NCBI GenBank assembly: GCA_964023275.1
Contig: OZ029913.1
Span: 57,383,358-57,447,357, forward strand
From: Norana najaformis
Taxonomy: Eukaryota; Annelida; Clitellata; Crassiclitellata; Hormogastridae
Direction: 5' to 3'
DNA: 64,000 nucleotides
Shown: piece by piece, positions 1-18,336 of the stretch
How positions within the stretch are numbered: the stretch's first letter is position 1
How the letters are laid out: each line of letters opens with the position of its first letter
Position numbers and translations under genes: made by a program
The notes under the pieces: generated by a model
Databases searched by the model: none
Seen by the model: only the letters and a program-made list of their open reading frames with translations
Told to the model about the DNA's origin: nothing

Positions 1-309
1 ATTTCGATTGTATGTTGTAATGGTAGCAAGAGATCTAAGTACTGTTGGTCTAATTAATTTAGCAGGAAAAATAACTATGGTATTTCAGAGGTGAGTTTGA
101 ACAAAACCAATTCAAAATAAAAATGATATAATATGCAGAGTATAGCAACAAACTTCAGGGATGTGAAAATATAGGGACAAGATCACGTAGAAGTCTAAAT
201 TTTGGCACAGACAGTTAGATATTGGATCAGTGCACAAACATGAAAAATTTAGTTATACTGACAAAATAAAAGGTTGAAAACAAACATTTGGACAAAATAC
301 AAGGACAGA

Positions 310-585
310 TAAGAAGAAGTGTTGTCCTCACAAGGCAGGCATGAGGACGAAGTGCTAACGACTTCATTTTGCTTAACCTTGGCATATAGGAGCAGATGGC
401 CAGTCCTCTCCCTTGCTGTCTGATCTTCCCACTGACAGTGTACAGTCAGTGCACTCATTTTATAGCTGAGTTGACTAGGGGGCACAAGTGGAGTAGAAAT
501 CTCAAAACCTCTGTCTGCATGGGAGGGAATTTGAACCTTTGACCTCTTGGTTGACCTTGACATCTTAGTCCAGCATGCTAACAGA
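310..585 (-). repeat. SINE-A, tRNA-derived, near full length
   Basis: Read on the minus strand it begins CTGTTAGCATGCTGGACTAA, has a B-box-like GGTTCAAATTCCC at about 532-544, then a body ending in a TTCTTC-type tail near 310. It lies in an intron of the FCHSD-like gene. Confidence 0.75.
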
Positions 586-718
586 ATAAAACTGAAAATG
601 GACGAATGAAATGATGAAACATAACTGCTCTTAAACCAGGAATTTTTTTTAGGAGACTATGAGTTTTAATCATTTAATAATTTTAATTTTAATTGTGAAA
701 CTCTTCTGTTGTTTACAG

Positions 719-7427
<6,709 letters not shown>

Positions 7428-7814
7428 GATGCCCGAGTCTCAAGTCACATGCTTACCTTACAAATGTTCTCTAGTACATATTCCGCGAATTTGGTGATGC
7501 GTCTGAGTGATGTGTAATTGATTTTTCAGTTCTTGATTCTTGTCCGACCGATTTGATGAACTGCTTATGACAGTGACTTGTTTAATATTCAGATCTGACC
7601 ACGTTTTAAATGGACCATTCATGCCTGTGAGAGAAACCAACTGAAAATCCATTCTGCTGTTTAAAAATAGTGCAAATAGTTGTTTTAGTCAATTCCTGGA
7701 CATGATTGAATTTTGATTTTTATGCAGCAACCACAATTATGTGCATTGAGCCTTGAAAAAATGGCGTAATAGCATTTGAGGCCTCAAGCAGAAGAAACAA
7801 CTAAGTCCATTTTT

Positions 7815-7950
7815 CATGTAAATGTAGATGTACACTGGTTTCTATAGCGACCGTATGGCCTTGACCCTGCTCATTTTTCAATGAATTAATTGGGTGAGAT
7901 CCTTCACCGCCACTGCCCATTTAAGGTCCCCATGTGTGAACCACCCAGTG
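7815..7950 (+). repeat. short repeat family D
   Basis: It carries the family core ctatagcgaccgtatggcct, tgaccctgctcatttttcaa and a ttcaccgccactgcccattt end. Confidence 0.6.
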
Positions 7951-9554
7951 GTTTTTTGTTTTTTTTTCAAGTCAAATGGCCTTGGCATTTGCCTCTTGGA
8001 CATAGTTCTTCCGTTTGAGGCCTTATTTGTTTAGAACGGTAGTGAAAAACTGCGGTGCCTATTTGCCTGGTTAGAATTCTTTGCTCCTTATCTAGGCCTT
8101 CCAGTTTGTTCTTAGAAAGGTATTACAATTGAAATGAGTAGCATTGTGGTATATTCCAGATTTTGATGATATTGAATTGAATGGCATTTTGTGGTGTTCC
8201 GCATTTTTATGATATTGAATTGAGTAGCTTTTTGTGGGATTCCAGATTTTGACAAGAGCTTATGCCTATGATTCTGTTTTGACGAGTGATCTCTCTTATT
8301 TTCGACTCTAGTTTAGTCAAAACACAGGATAGCATGTTGGGTGTAACACTAGGTGGCACCACAGTTTGGTTTGGCTTCCTTCTTCACTTAGAATACTTTG
8401 GAGCGATGATTTAAAGACATGTGCGTAAATTATTGTGTAAATGGTGTGATATAAATGGTGCCTTTAAAGTCCAGTGGTGGTGGTGGTATTATTATGGTGA
8501 CACCAATTATATTTAGATTTGCAATTATTTTTTAACCGAGTGGATAAATCTATAGAGAGTGGAAACATTATTATAATTTTTTATTAAAATTTCTATTACT
8601 GTTATTATTGTTAATTAATTGAATCCATAAGCATAACAATTTTAAGAGTAAGCCTATTAGTGCCTTTCTGTTAGCAATTTTGTTTCTGTTTTAGAGTTCT
8701 GATGATTTAATTCTTTTATAAAACTGGAATTTGAAAGATTTTATCCCAAACTGCCTTCTCTTTATAGTTACTGATAAATGAGTTGTAATTGTTATGTTTT
8801 ATTTTTAAGATTATATGGATTTTTAACTACAGTTTTCTGTCAGAGAATATGATAAAAATGCAATTTCAGTGCCTTTTATATACAGTCAGTTGTGTTAATT
8901 GTAAATATAAATCTCCAAAATTTCTTAGCTCCACACAAAAGCTGCTTCAAGCGTGATGATACTCCAGTTTTCGAAAATACGCTGGAACCTCCTTAGAGCC
9001 TCTGTCAGTATACCAGTTACTTGGTTCTTGGTGTTGCACAGTCAAGAATGTGCATCCCAAATTTTATTCCTCTTGTTATAACCCAACTCACTGTAGCGTT
9101 CTACCCAGTGTGACTTGTTGGAGGAATTTCCATTGTATTTTTATTTATGTTACCTTGCATTGTATTTGATGTACGTTGAATCGTAATAGTCGTTTGACTA
9201 CTTTCGTTCTGTGCATAGACAAATGTTCTTTAAGTGATATATATATATATATATATCAAGCTTTTCAAAGGTTAAACAGAGACATGCGTGTAGCAGAGAC
9301 GGTGATTGTATTTAAACTTCTGATGGTATTGATTCTTATTTATCGTCTACCGCTACATTTTCATTAATGGGCCAGTTAATCAGTCAAAAAGTAGCTAAGA
9401 AATATTTCTGGGAAATTACTGTTATCCTTGTTGATATTGTCAAGTGTAAATGAGGTGCCTGCCGTTATTGTGAACGTTTTTGAGGAACACTTTATTACCA
9501 GCAAATGAGGTTAGATAAGATGTGTAAACGGCCATGCACTAAAATCATTATCAT

Positions 9555-9640
9555 AATCCCGACATTTCTACAGCATCCAATGAAAGCTATGTCACTGGGA
9601 CCTGCTTATTCACAGGCGCGCAGTCAAAACCAAATCGATA
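9555..9640 (-). repeat. short repeat family C
   Basis: Minus-sense copy of a family with the core AATAAGCTGGT...GGGCGCTGTAGAAATC and a GATTACGATTAC-type end. Confidence 0.5.
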
Positions 9641-10207
9641 GGTAAAAGGACTTTGGTTCCAGGTCAATATCCAAAAGTCGGGCAGAGACAGCGTGGAGGC
9701 TACGGTGGGTGATGTTTGTCACTCGGCCACTGTGCCAACCCACTTTATATAAACTATTGTTAAAAACAGCTGATAGATTGTATAACACATTTTGTTTCAG
9801 AACTTTTTCTAATTTTCAGTAAGGTTTATTTTAGTTTAGCATATGTACACTATTTTGTAACTTCTCTAAACCACATTTGGTAGTAAAATTATAATATCCA
9901 TGTAGTGGTAGAAATTTTTTGGGTGTTCTGATGACAGACAGCTTGTATAGTTCACTAGTTGTGATATCATATATTTTATGTATCTCGTATCTTAGGTATC
10001 GATATCCTTCACACATTTTTGCAACCAGTTTGGCCTTTCAAGAGGAGATATCAGTTGCAGTTCATGCACTTATTAATCACTGTGATTGTGTTCGTTATCA
10101 TTCATTGTAGTTTTTAGATTATCTTTGTAGGAAATGTTAGTGTGAGGCTTATCATTATCATCTTTGTCATTGTTGTTGTTTTACATCTTTTGTCTTCTTA
10201 AAATGTG

Positions 10208-10315
10208 AAAGTGCACGTTTCTCTATAGCAATCGTATGGCCTTGACCGCACTCATTTATTTTTCAATGAATTTATCAGGTGAGATTGTTCACCGCTGCCC
10301 GTTTAGTCATTAGCT
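10208..10315 (+). repeat. short repeat family D
   Basis: It has ctatagcaatcgtatggcct, a ttttcaatgaatttatcagg part and ttcaccgctgcccgttta. Confidence 0.6.
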
Positions 10316-10679
10316 TGGTCATTTGGTCACAATTTTAGCTTAAGTTATCGTAAATAATCATTGTTAATATTTCAGCTGTTCACTGTGATCATGTCAGTAT
10401 AATCAGTCTTCAATGTTATAGAGAATTGCTTCGAAAACTGTCTTGAAACTAAACTCCTGTTTTGGTCCAGATCTGAACCAATGTTCCCTCTAAACCGTGC
10501 AACAGTTAGTGGTTCTGTGTACCGTGATAAATGGTCAGACAACATAAATTCATCCAAGCAATCTTTCTGTACAGCCAGTTCAGCAACAATGCATTGAATT
10601 TTCAGCGTAAAGGCAATGCCAGTCTGAACCCCAAACCCTATTACAGAGCTCACTGCAGCTTCCTTTATTATTATTATTT

Positions 10680-10860
10680 TGCATTTATTACATGCGCAAG
10701 GTCAGTAAATCTGAATCTGAGGCACAAAGCAATTGTGAATGAAGGACTTGCTCAAGGTCCCTACACAGTAACCGTCTCAGGGGAGGCTCGAACCTCTACT
10801 CTCTGCGTTACAAGCCGAGCGCTCGATCCAGTCTGCTACCATACCCCACAATGCATACCA
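10680..10860 (-). repeat. SINE-B, tRNA-derived
   Basis: On the minus strand it reads GGTATGGTAGCAGACTGG, then GGTTCGAGCCTCCCC (box B) and the body with GTGTAGGGACCTTGAGCAAG. Confidence 0.75.
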
Positions 10861-11904
10861 GATCCTTTTAACCTGTTCCTTTGACTCCACATTCGGAAAG
10901 CTTCTATAGTGCTTGGTCAGTGGTTGTTATTAAGTGACCAGCTGTTTTCTTAGCCACAGTTTGGCTGGAAGCTCTCTACCTAGTTTGTTTCAGGTGCTAT
11001 ATAAATGCTCTGAATGAACAAATGGAATTGATATGCTTTGCAGAAATCAAGGTGAAGTGACACATTAGAAACTGTTCTATATATTGGTTTGTATTTGTTT
11101 TTGCAGTCATCACAATTGTTTTCCTTGTTTACTGCCTAATAACTGAGTAGTCAGTTAACAGAAATGATTGTCACATATTTGCCTTGCATAACTGGCATGT
11201 ACTCAAGCAGAACTGCAGCTCTTTGCAGCTAAACTTATGCGAATACCGAATACTGAATACATGTTAAAGTTTTTGGCGTATTGACCGACAGTTCACATGT
11301 AACGTGTAATACAGAGACAACAACTGGTTTTTGATTCTGTTGTTTGAAATTGTTTTTAAGGAAAAACCGAAGGGGTAAAGATAACCCACACTTGGATACA
11401 GGCCTCTACGGAGGTTGCTTAGATCCGTGATCCTCCGGTTGAATGATCGATCTTTCAGCCGAGATCCAAAAAGCACCACGTGTGATCCTGCAACAAGACT
11501 TTTTTAAACCTCCCAGTTTCCGCTGACCAAGATCAGGAGGTGGATTCAAGGTGACTGGTCAGCGTGCCGGTCGGAAGAGCTTTCTGGTCTTTGATTGCAC
11601 TGATTGGAAATATTAACCATGGATTTATATGCTAATGTGGAGCTAGTGGGTGATTAGAGGAATGTTTCTAGGTATCACTTTTTGACACATGTATGTATGT
11701 ACATACTATTATGTATGTATGTACATACTATTATGTATGTATGTATTTACTAGTATGTATGTATGTATTTACTAGTGTGTGTGTATATGTACATATATAT
11801 ATATATATATGTATGTGGACAGTGAAGAACCTTAGAAAGGTGTAACATGAAATTATTGGCCTAGGCATCTGATGCCTACTGGTAATGCTAGGCATTCTAG
11901 ATAT

Positions 11905-12312
11905 TTGGGTGTGTTTTATTTATCTAGCACCTTTTTGTCTCTACCCTTCCTGTTGATCACCCAATGTGAGTCACACCAAGCCCCACTATCGATCACTTCT
12001 CAAGTTTTCCATTCAAAACTAACTCTCACCTTTTCCAGAATTTTTATCCCAATTTGTTCACTCATTCATACATTCAGTGAATATATATCCACTGAATGTA
12101 TGAATGAGTGAATTGGATGAAGGGGCACTATATATATATATAATATATATATATAATTATATATATATAATATATATATATATAATTATATAATATATAT
12201 ATACTCACACTGGGTGATCATCAGGAAGGGTAGAGACAAAAAAGGTGCTAGATAAATAAAACACACCCAAGAAATTTTATATATATATATAGTGCCCCTT
12301 CATCCAATTCAC
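11905..12312. repeat. nested inverted repeats (cruciform-prone)
   Basis: Outer arms of about 65 bases at 11906-11970 and 12204-12269 differ at three places. A perfect 19-base hairpin lies at 12061-12079/12090-12108. A perfect 27-base inverted pair lies at 12107-12133/12286-12312. The centre is (TA)n. Confidence 0.85.
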
Positions 12313-13839
12313 TACCATTGTGTTTCCTTCAAACTAAATACCACCACTAAAACCTTAACCACTCGCTCCCCGATCTCTTGGCAACCAGATTTTGTAATTA
12401 ACCGTGGTACTTCTGGACAACCCCTCTGACCTGATGCAGCACTTGTGACTAAGCTGGTGCCCTGGGCTTAGCTCTACGTCTTGGCCATTTTGGACAGCAA
12501 ATGTTGTGCATTACGGATAATTTGGATAGTACATCGATAAAAGGAACCATTGAACATAGTCAGAGTTTATTAAACGGCTGATGAACACAGAATCTGTAAA
12601 ATCCATAATTCACACCATTGGTAGACAAAAAAGACGTAGCACGTGGGACCTGCAGAAGACCAAGGACAGCATCTGAGTTTGTGAAAAGTCATTAAGAACG
12701 CAAGGTTTGCTTTTGTTTGGCCCTCTCGGTAAAGCTGTACGATTAAAGCTCCCTGCTGACAAAGATCTTGGTTTCGTTGAGATCTGCAGCATGGTCCACT
12801 TTGACGGTGTCACTGACTCTTCCACTTTCTTATTTAGATGCCGACAATCGAAATCATATCGAGCATGTATCCGATTTGCACCTTCTGCACAAAGGTGAAG
12901 TTTATCAAGCAAAAAACGTGCATACATACTATTTACAGTGCAATTCACTTAAGATGAAAACGGATAGGACAAAATATCGCTTAGTACGAAATGAAAACTT
13001 GGTCCATTCCGACGTAAATCAATAATAACTTTGAATTATTCTCTTAAGACAAAAAGATCGGTTATTACGAAAATGATTTTTGGTCCCGTGCATTTAAGTC
13101 CGTCACATAAGACGAAATGTTTACACTGGTACCCTGTCTTTCGTCTTAAACGAACTGCGCTGTATACTTCCTAGTCAGTTAATGCTCATCAGTTTACATA
13201 AGACAGTTCCAACAATTTACAAAATAACATCTGTCTGCCTCTTAACAACTTACACAACTCATCGTATATTTATGTCTGACCAACATTCCGAAGCCACTTT
13301 GTTTACAAGTTAACTGATCGCATGACTGGAAGGGTTCAAGTGGTCTGAATAAACACTCTCAAACTTTACCACAAAACCCCTTACTACAAAGCTCCTAACC
13401 TCTTCAAGGAACCCTGTGCACTCCATCACCTTTTCTCTTAAACTAACCAACTGTACTTTTTACAATGTGTCTGTATGTAAGCATTTAATCAAGTATCTAG
13501 ACGCCTTATATAGTGCCTTCTAAGTGCCTCACAACAGGTACAACTTGTGGATGTTTGAACAGCACCTTTACGAGCCTCAGTCAAAAAAGTGCCATGATAT
13601 TCTGCACAGCACATATGCAACTATACAACTTTACTGTCTGCAAATCGTAAAAGCTCAAAATATTTCATCACTTTTGCATAGCTTGCTCATCGAAAATTGT
13701 GTTTTGCATTATCAATACAGATTTCTAACAATAAATTTTGCTAAATACAATAGTGGAAAGATAAAATCTGTTAGTTAAGATCAGTCTGGTTGCTTTACGC
13801 AGTTGTTGCTTTGCAAGTTTTCCCAGAAATCATTGCTGT

Positions 13840-13925
13840 TCATACCAGATGACCTCTGAGTTCAGGCGGAGGTGGGGGGAGTTGTGCTGGTGACCCTTGA
13901 CCTCTGGGTGATGGATACATCGATT
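13840..13925 (-). CDS. nephrin exon 22: C terminus ELRGHLV
   Basis: The acceptor is GTGAATTTTCAG. It encodes [15 protein letters not shown], five prolines, then ELRGHLV and TGA at 13840-13842. Human nephrin ends with the same seven residues, which bind PDZ scaffolds. The 3' untranslated region continues to the left; an ATTAAA-type signal near 13483 is possible. Confidence 0.95.
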
Positions 13926-16900
13926 CTGAAAATTCACATTAACATTTAACATGTATGCTAAGTATGCATGCATGAGTATGTATGTATGTATGCGTGCATG
14001 TACGTATGTATGTAAGAATGTATGTACGTTATCTGTAAGTATGTATGTATGAATGTATGTTTGTATGCACATATGTATGCATGTATGTATGTATGTATGC
14101 ATGTATGTAAGACATATATGTATGCATGCATGCATGTATGTATTTATATAGACACTTAACAAACTGCTTTGAAGCAGTGGCGGCTCCAGGATTGCTTACT
14201 TGAGGGGGGCAAGAGCATTTGCAGAGGGCGCCACATTCTGGCAGTCCACTATGCATTGGTCTGGTCTGAGGGGCGCTGGCATATAACCAACAGAGGCACG
14301 AGGAGTAAATCGCCACTCATGCATATAGCTAAATCCACCACTGCTTTGAAGTACCTCACAAAACTGCTGCAAAACCAGTCTAAATGGTGTAACAGTCAGT
14401 CACTAAGAACATTAAGTTCATCAGTAAGTAAACAGTGCTCAGATAACTGGAAGAGTCGCCACTTGCAGGCTCCTGCAGGCATGTAGAGCACAACAAACGT
14501 CAGAGCTGACAGCTGACACCATAATTAAGAAGCAAAATTTAAGCTTTAACAATATTCTAGTTATTATTACTAATTAATGATTACTGTTTAATAGTTATTA
14601 TAATGATTACTGCTATTATTATTGCTATTATTATTATTAATTCTGTAACAAGAAACTGCACTGCATTTACAATAAGCCTCTTAGGTTGCGCCCCATTTTA
14701 TCTCAGGGAGCTCTGTGTTTTGGCCTCCTCCATTCCGGGCCGCAGACTGCTTCGTTCGGCGGTACGGGGTGACTTGCTTGTCCCATCGGTCCGAACAGCT
14801 ACGGCCCAGCGCAGAAGTTTTGCTGTAGTTGGTCCCGCTTTCTGGAATGGGCTTCCTAATGACCTATGCCAGGAACTTCTTAGTCTCTCTCCCCTCTTTT
14901 CCGCAAGTGCTTGAAGACCTTCTTATTCCCCAGTGCTTCTGTGTTGTAGGGCCGGAAGCGCCTCTGAGGAGTTTACCTCGAAGTGGTGCTTCATGAATTT
15001 TTGATTACATTACAGTAAGCCTATGTCTACAATAATAAATAACTGATTATGATTAGCTACATTATTATTATAATCATAGTACATTAATATCCAAGGTGGA
15101 TACGATTCTTCAGGATTTAAAAAATAGCACTGGAGAAAATAAAGTGTCTGGATCAGTTTATTATTATTATTAATTATTATTATTATTATTATTATTATTA
15201 TTTAACCCCAGGTAAGTGTAATCCCTCAAGAACAAAAAATTATGCTAGGATCTGTTAAAGGCTATCTGGAAAATCAGATCTTATCCTCAGCCACATCAAA
15301 ATTATTATTGTTATTATTATCATTATCATTAATATTATTATTTTTATTAGTCAGACTTTAATATTTTGTTAATCTGACATTTTATACTGGCAGTTAATAA
15401 ATTCGGGAATTAGAAAATACCCGGTGGAGGGACATATCTGTTGTTGGGATCATTATCTGCAGGGTCATAGTTTCGAAATACCGGTCCCTGTCCAATCAGG
15501 CCATCAACTGCACCTTTGCTCGAACTTCTGACCGGAGGAGAAGGAGCATATGGCAGAGAAGACGACAAGTGAGCACTTCCCTACGAAAAACACCACAACA
15601 CAGAACAGTAGTTAGATATGATCAGAGAACAATCCGGTATTCTTGTGAAACAGCCGTGGCCTCTCAGATGTTCTTGGTGGCTGGTCGAAAGCTTTGTATA
15701 TTCACTGACCAGTTTTTGTGATTTCAGGTCAATTAATTGAGTTGTGGGTAACTAATCTAATCTAATGACTTCTATAGCGCCGTTATCATAATGCTCAAGG
15801 GATCAACTGATGGTCGCTTCAAGTCAATATCGCAGTCAAAAATCATATATCGTTGGAGAAGCCGGGTCAAATTATGATGGGTCAGAGAAACCAGAAGTCA
15901 GGCTACAGTGGGTAAGCTCGTTGGCAGGGAAGTGTCTTTACCTAGACCTGAATGACATCACGAACCTGACCAAATGAACAGAATTTGGCAACGAATTCCA
16001 AAGCCATGGACCAGCAAACACGAACACAGGTATGGTGCAGGATGAAGAAGGTTAGCTGGACAGAGCATAAAACAAATGAAGAGGTGCTTCAACAGGTGGA
16101 AGAGAAAAGATCTCCGATGGCTACAATAAGAACGAGACAGAGGAAATGGATTGGACACATGCTGAGAGGTGATTCCCTTCTGAGAGATATCACAGAGGGA
16201 AGAATGGAGGGAAAGAAAAGAAAAGTAAGACCTAGACAAATGCTAACAGACTGAATGATGGTGGACGGATATGATAAACTGAAGGAGGAGGCCCAACAAC
16301 GTCAAGAATGGCGCCAATGGACGTTCAAACCTCCCCGGGGCAGAGAACCTGAAGAAAGTTCAATTATTTAAGGTCTAAACTTAAGATTCGTCTCTTTCAA
16401 CTTGTTTACCCACTTCAGTCTGACTTCTCCTACCCTCTGACCTATCAGATTTCGACTAAAATTATGCAACAGACTGCAATTTTGACTATGGTTTCAGCAA
16501 CCAGTAATTGACACCTTAAGCAACATGAAGTCATTAGATTACAATAGGTTAGCTCTTGCCATCTGATCATCTGGTTTCACCAAATAATTCAAGTGACTGT
16601 TCCACATTTCCAGTTAGGAAGACTGTTTTTTTAAATTTCAGATAAGTGTAAATTCTCATTAGAGAGAAAAACTGTCCAGAGGCTATTGATTAACTGGAAC
16701 TGGATTATGACATGGATTCAAACGCACCCGTTGACCTCCTTGACCCAGATGATTCTTTTGCATCTTCCGCAGTTGCTCTGTGTAGTCATCTCCATCACGC
16801 GGAAGTGATTCACTCGCATAGGGACCTAAACAATGTGATTATTCGTTATTTATTTTCAACAGAAGTTCACCTCCATAAGAACATAAGTAAAACTTACGTA

Positions 16901-18250
16901 CTCAAGTAAGCATGTACTTGTGTTCATACATTCAGACTGTCTCCCATCACAGTTTGAATTCTTCTCTTTGCACCTGACTCTGGAGCATCATAATTTTAAT
17001 ACGATAATACCATTGGTACATATCATCACATTAACATGTCTGATAAGCAGTTTTGCTGTTAGCACTTCCGAGAAAATTTCTTGAAGCATTGCTGTATAAT
17101 TAGAATACCGCATCAAAGGCTGTTAATCATAACTTCACACAAACTTTTTCACAGAGACATTTTGTACACAATGAGATCATCTTCTACCATAGAATAAGAT
17201 TCTACAGTCCTTCCAAAAGAATATTTTATAAATCTGCCCGTAAAAAATTATATTAAGTTACATCTACCAAATTCAATACATTACGTCTGACAACAGACAA
17301 AAGTAACGGTCTTTTTGATCATTTGCTATGGAGCACCACTCGTGAGTTTTCTAAAAAAACGCTACATGAATTGTAACTGTAGTTTAAGATTTATAAAGTG
17401 CCTCTTAGAGAATAAACTCAACAGGGCCACTCCTGACCCGAACAAGTAAAATCACTGTTAAACAGTACAGTCTTCGGGCACCTGCGAAACCCTGAGAGGG
17501 GAAGAGAGAGGAGCTCGAGTTGCAGATCTTGAGCGAGATGGTTCCAGCAGGTGGGACCGGCATATGCAAAGCTATAAATGCTATACAAATATAAATTCAA
17601 TGCCATACAATTGTTCAGGTACACAATTACTATGTGAGTCCTGTGAGCTGCAACACACAGGTTTTAAGACATCGAAATGGAAAACAGTTAGACATACCTC
17701 GATATCCTCCGTCCCAAGCTGGACGATTCATCATACCATCTGGATAGAGTCCCTCCTGGCTGTCCGATTCCATCGGATGGCCTCCCCTACCATAGCCTGG
17801 ACGAAACGGAACTTGGCCTGGAGCTGCACCAGGCCCATGACCATAATATCCAGGGTAGTAAGGGTCACCTGGGGGGCCATAAAGCCTACCTACATCATCG
17901 GGCACCTAAAAGATGAAAACAGCCATTTATGTAAACACATCTGCATACACACGTTTTTATCCAAGCCTCAACCCTGCTCGTTTTTACTGAATTTATTGGG
18001 CAACATCTTCCACCACTGCTACCCATTTAAATGGGCACCACACCAATTTAGATTCCTACGCTAGCCCAGAAAAATCACTTAAATATAGTCACAACTGGTA
18101 TTTGAACTGGCTTCCTCTTGTACAGAGGAGCCGTGACGTGTGCTTTAACCTAAACGAGCTAGTAAGCTATAACCCTGAGAGGCAAACATGGGTATGGGTA
18201 TGAAGAGTTTGTGACTTCATTTTCTTGGCCTCAGTGTATGACGGCAGGTG

Positions 18251-18294
<44 letters not shown>

Positions 18295-18302
18295 AAATGT
18301 TT

Positions 18303-18336
<34 letters not shown>

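Larger units (their letters stand above)
7428..13839. other. intergenic gap between convergent genes
   Basis: The start holds the 3' untranslated region of the FCHSD-like gene; I found no AATAAA close enough to place its end. The rest has no coding region I can support. It contains dispersed short repeats near 7815-7950, 9555-9640, 10208-10315 and 10680-10855, a TATG/TATA tract near 11690-11815 and a nested inverted repeat at 11905-12312. The end includes the 3' untranslated region of nephrin on the minus strand. Confidence 0.6.

Noticed and set aside
249-563. 104-residue minus-strand frame
   Set aside because: It is a SINE-A copy; the same frame pieces recur in other copies.
13830-14316. 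His/Tyr/Ile-rich minus-strand frames
   Set aside because: Mostly the TATG repeat; only 13840-13925 is real coding sequence (nephrin exon 22), in another frame.
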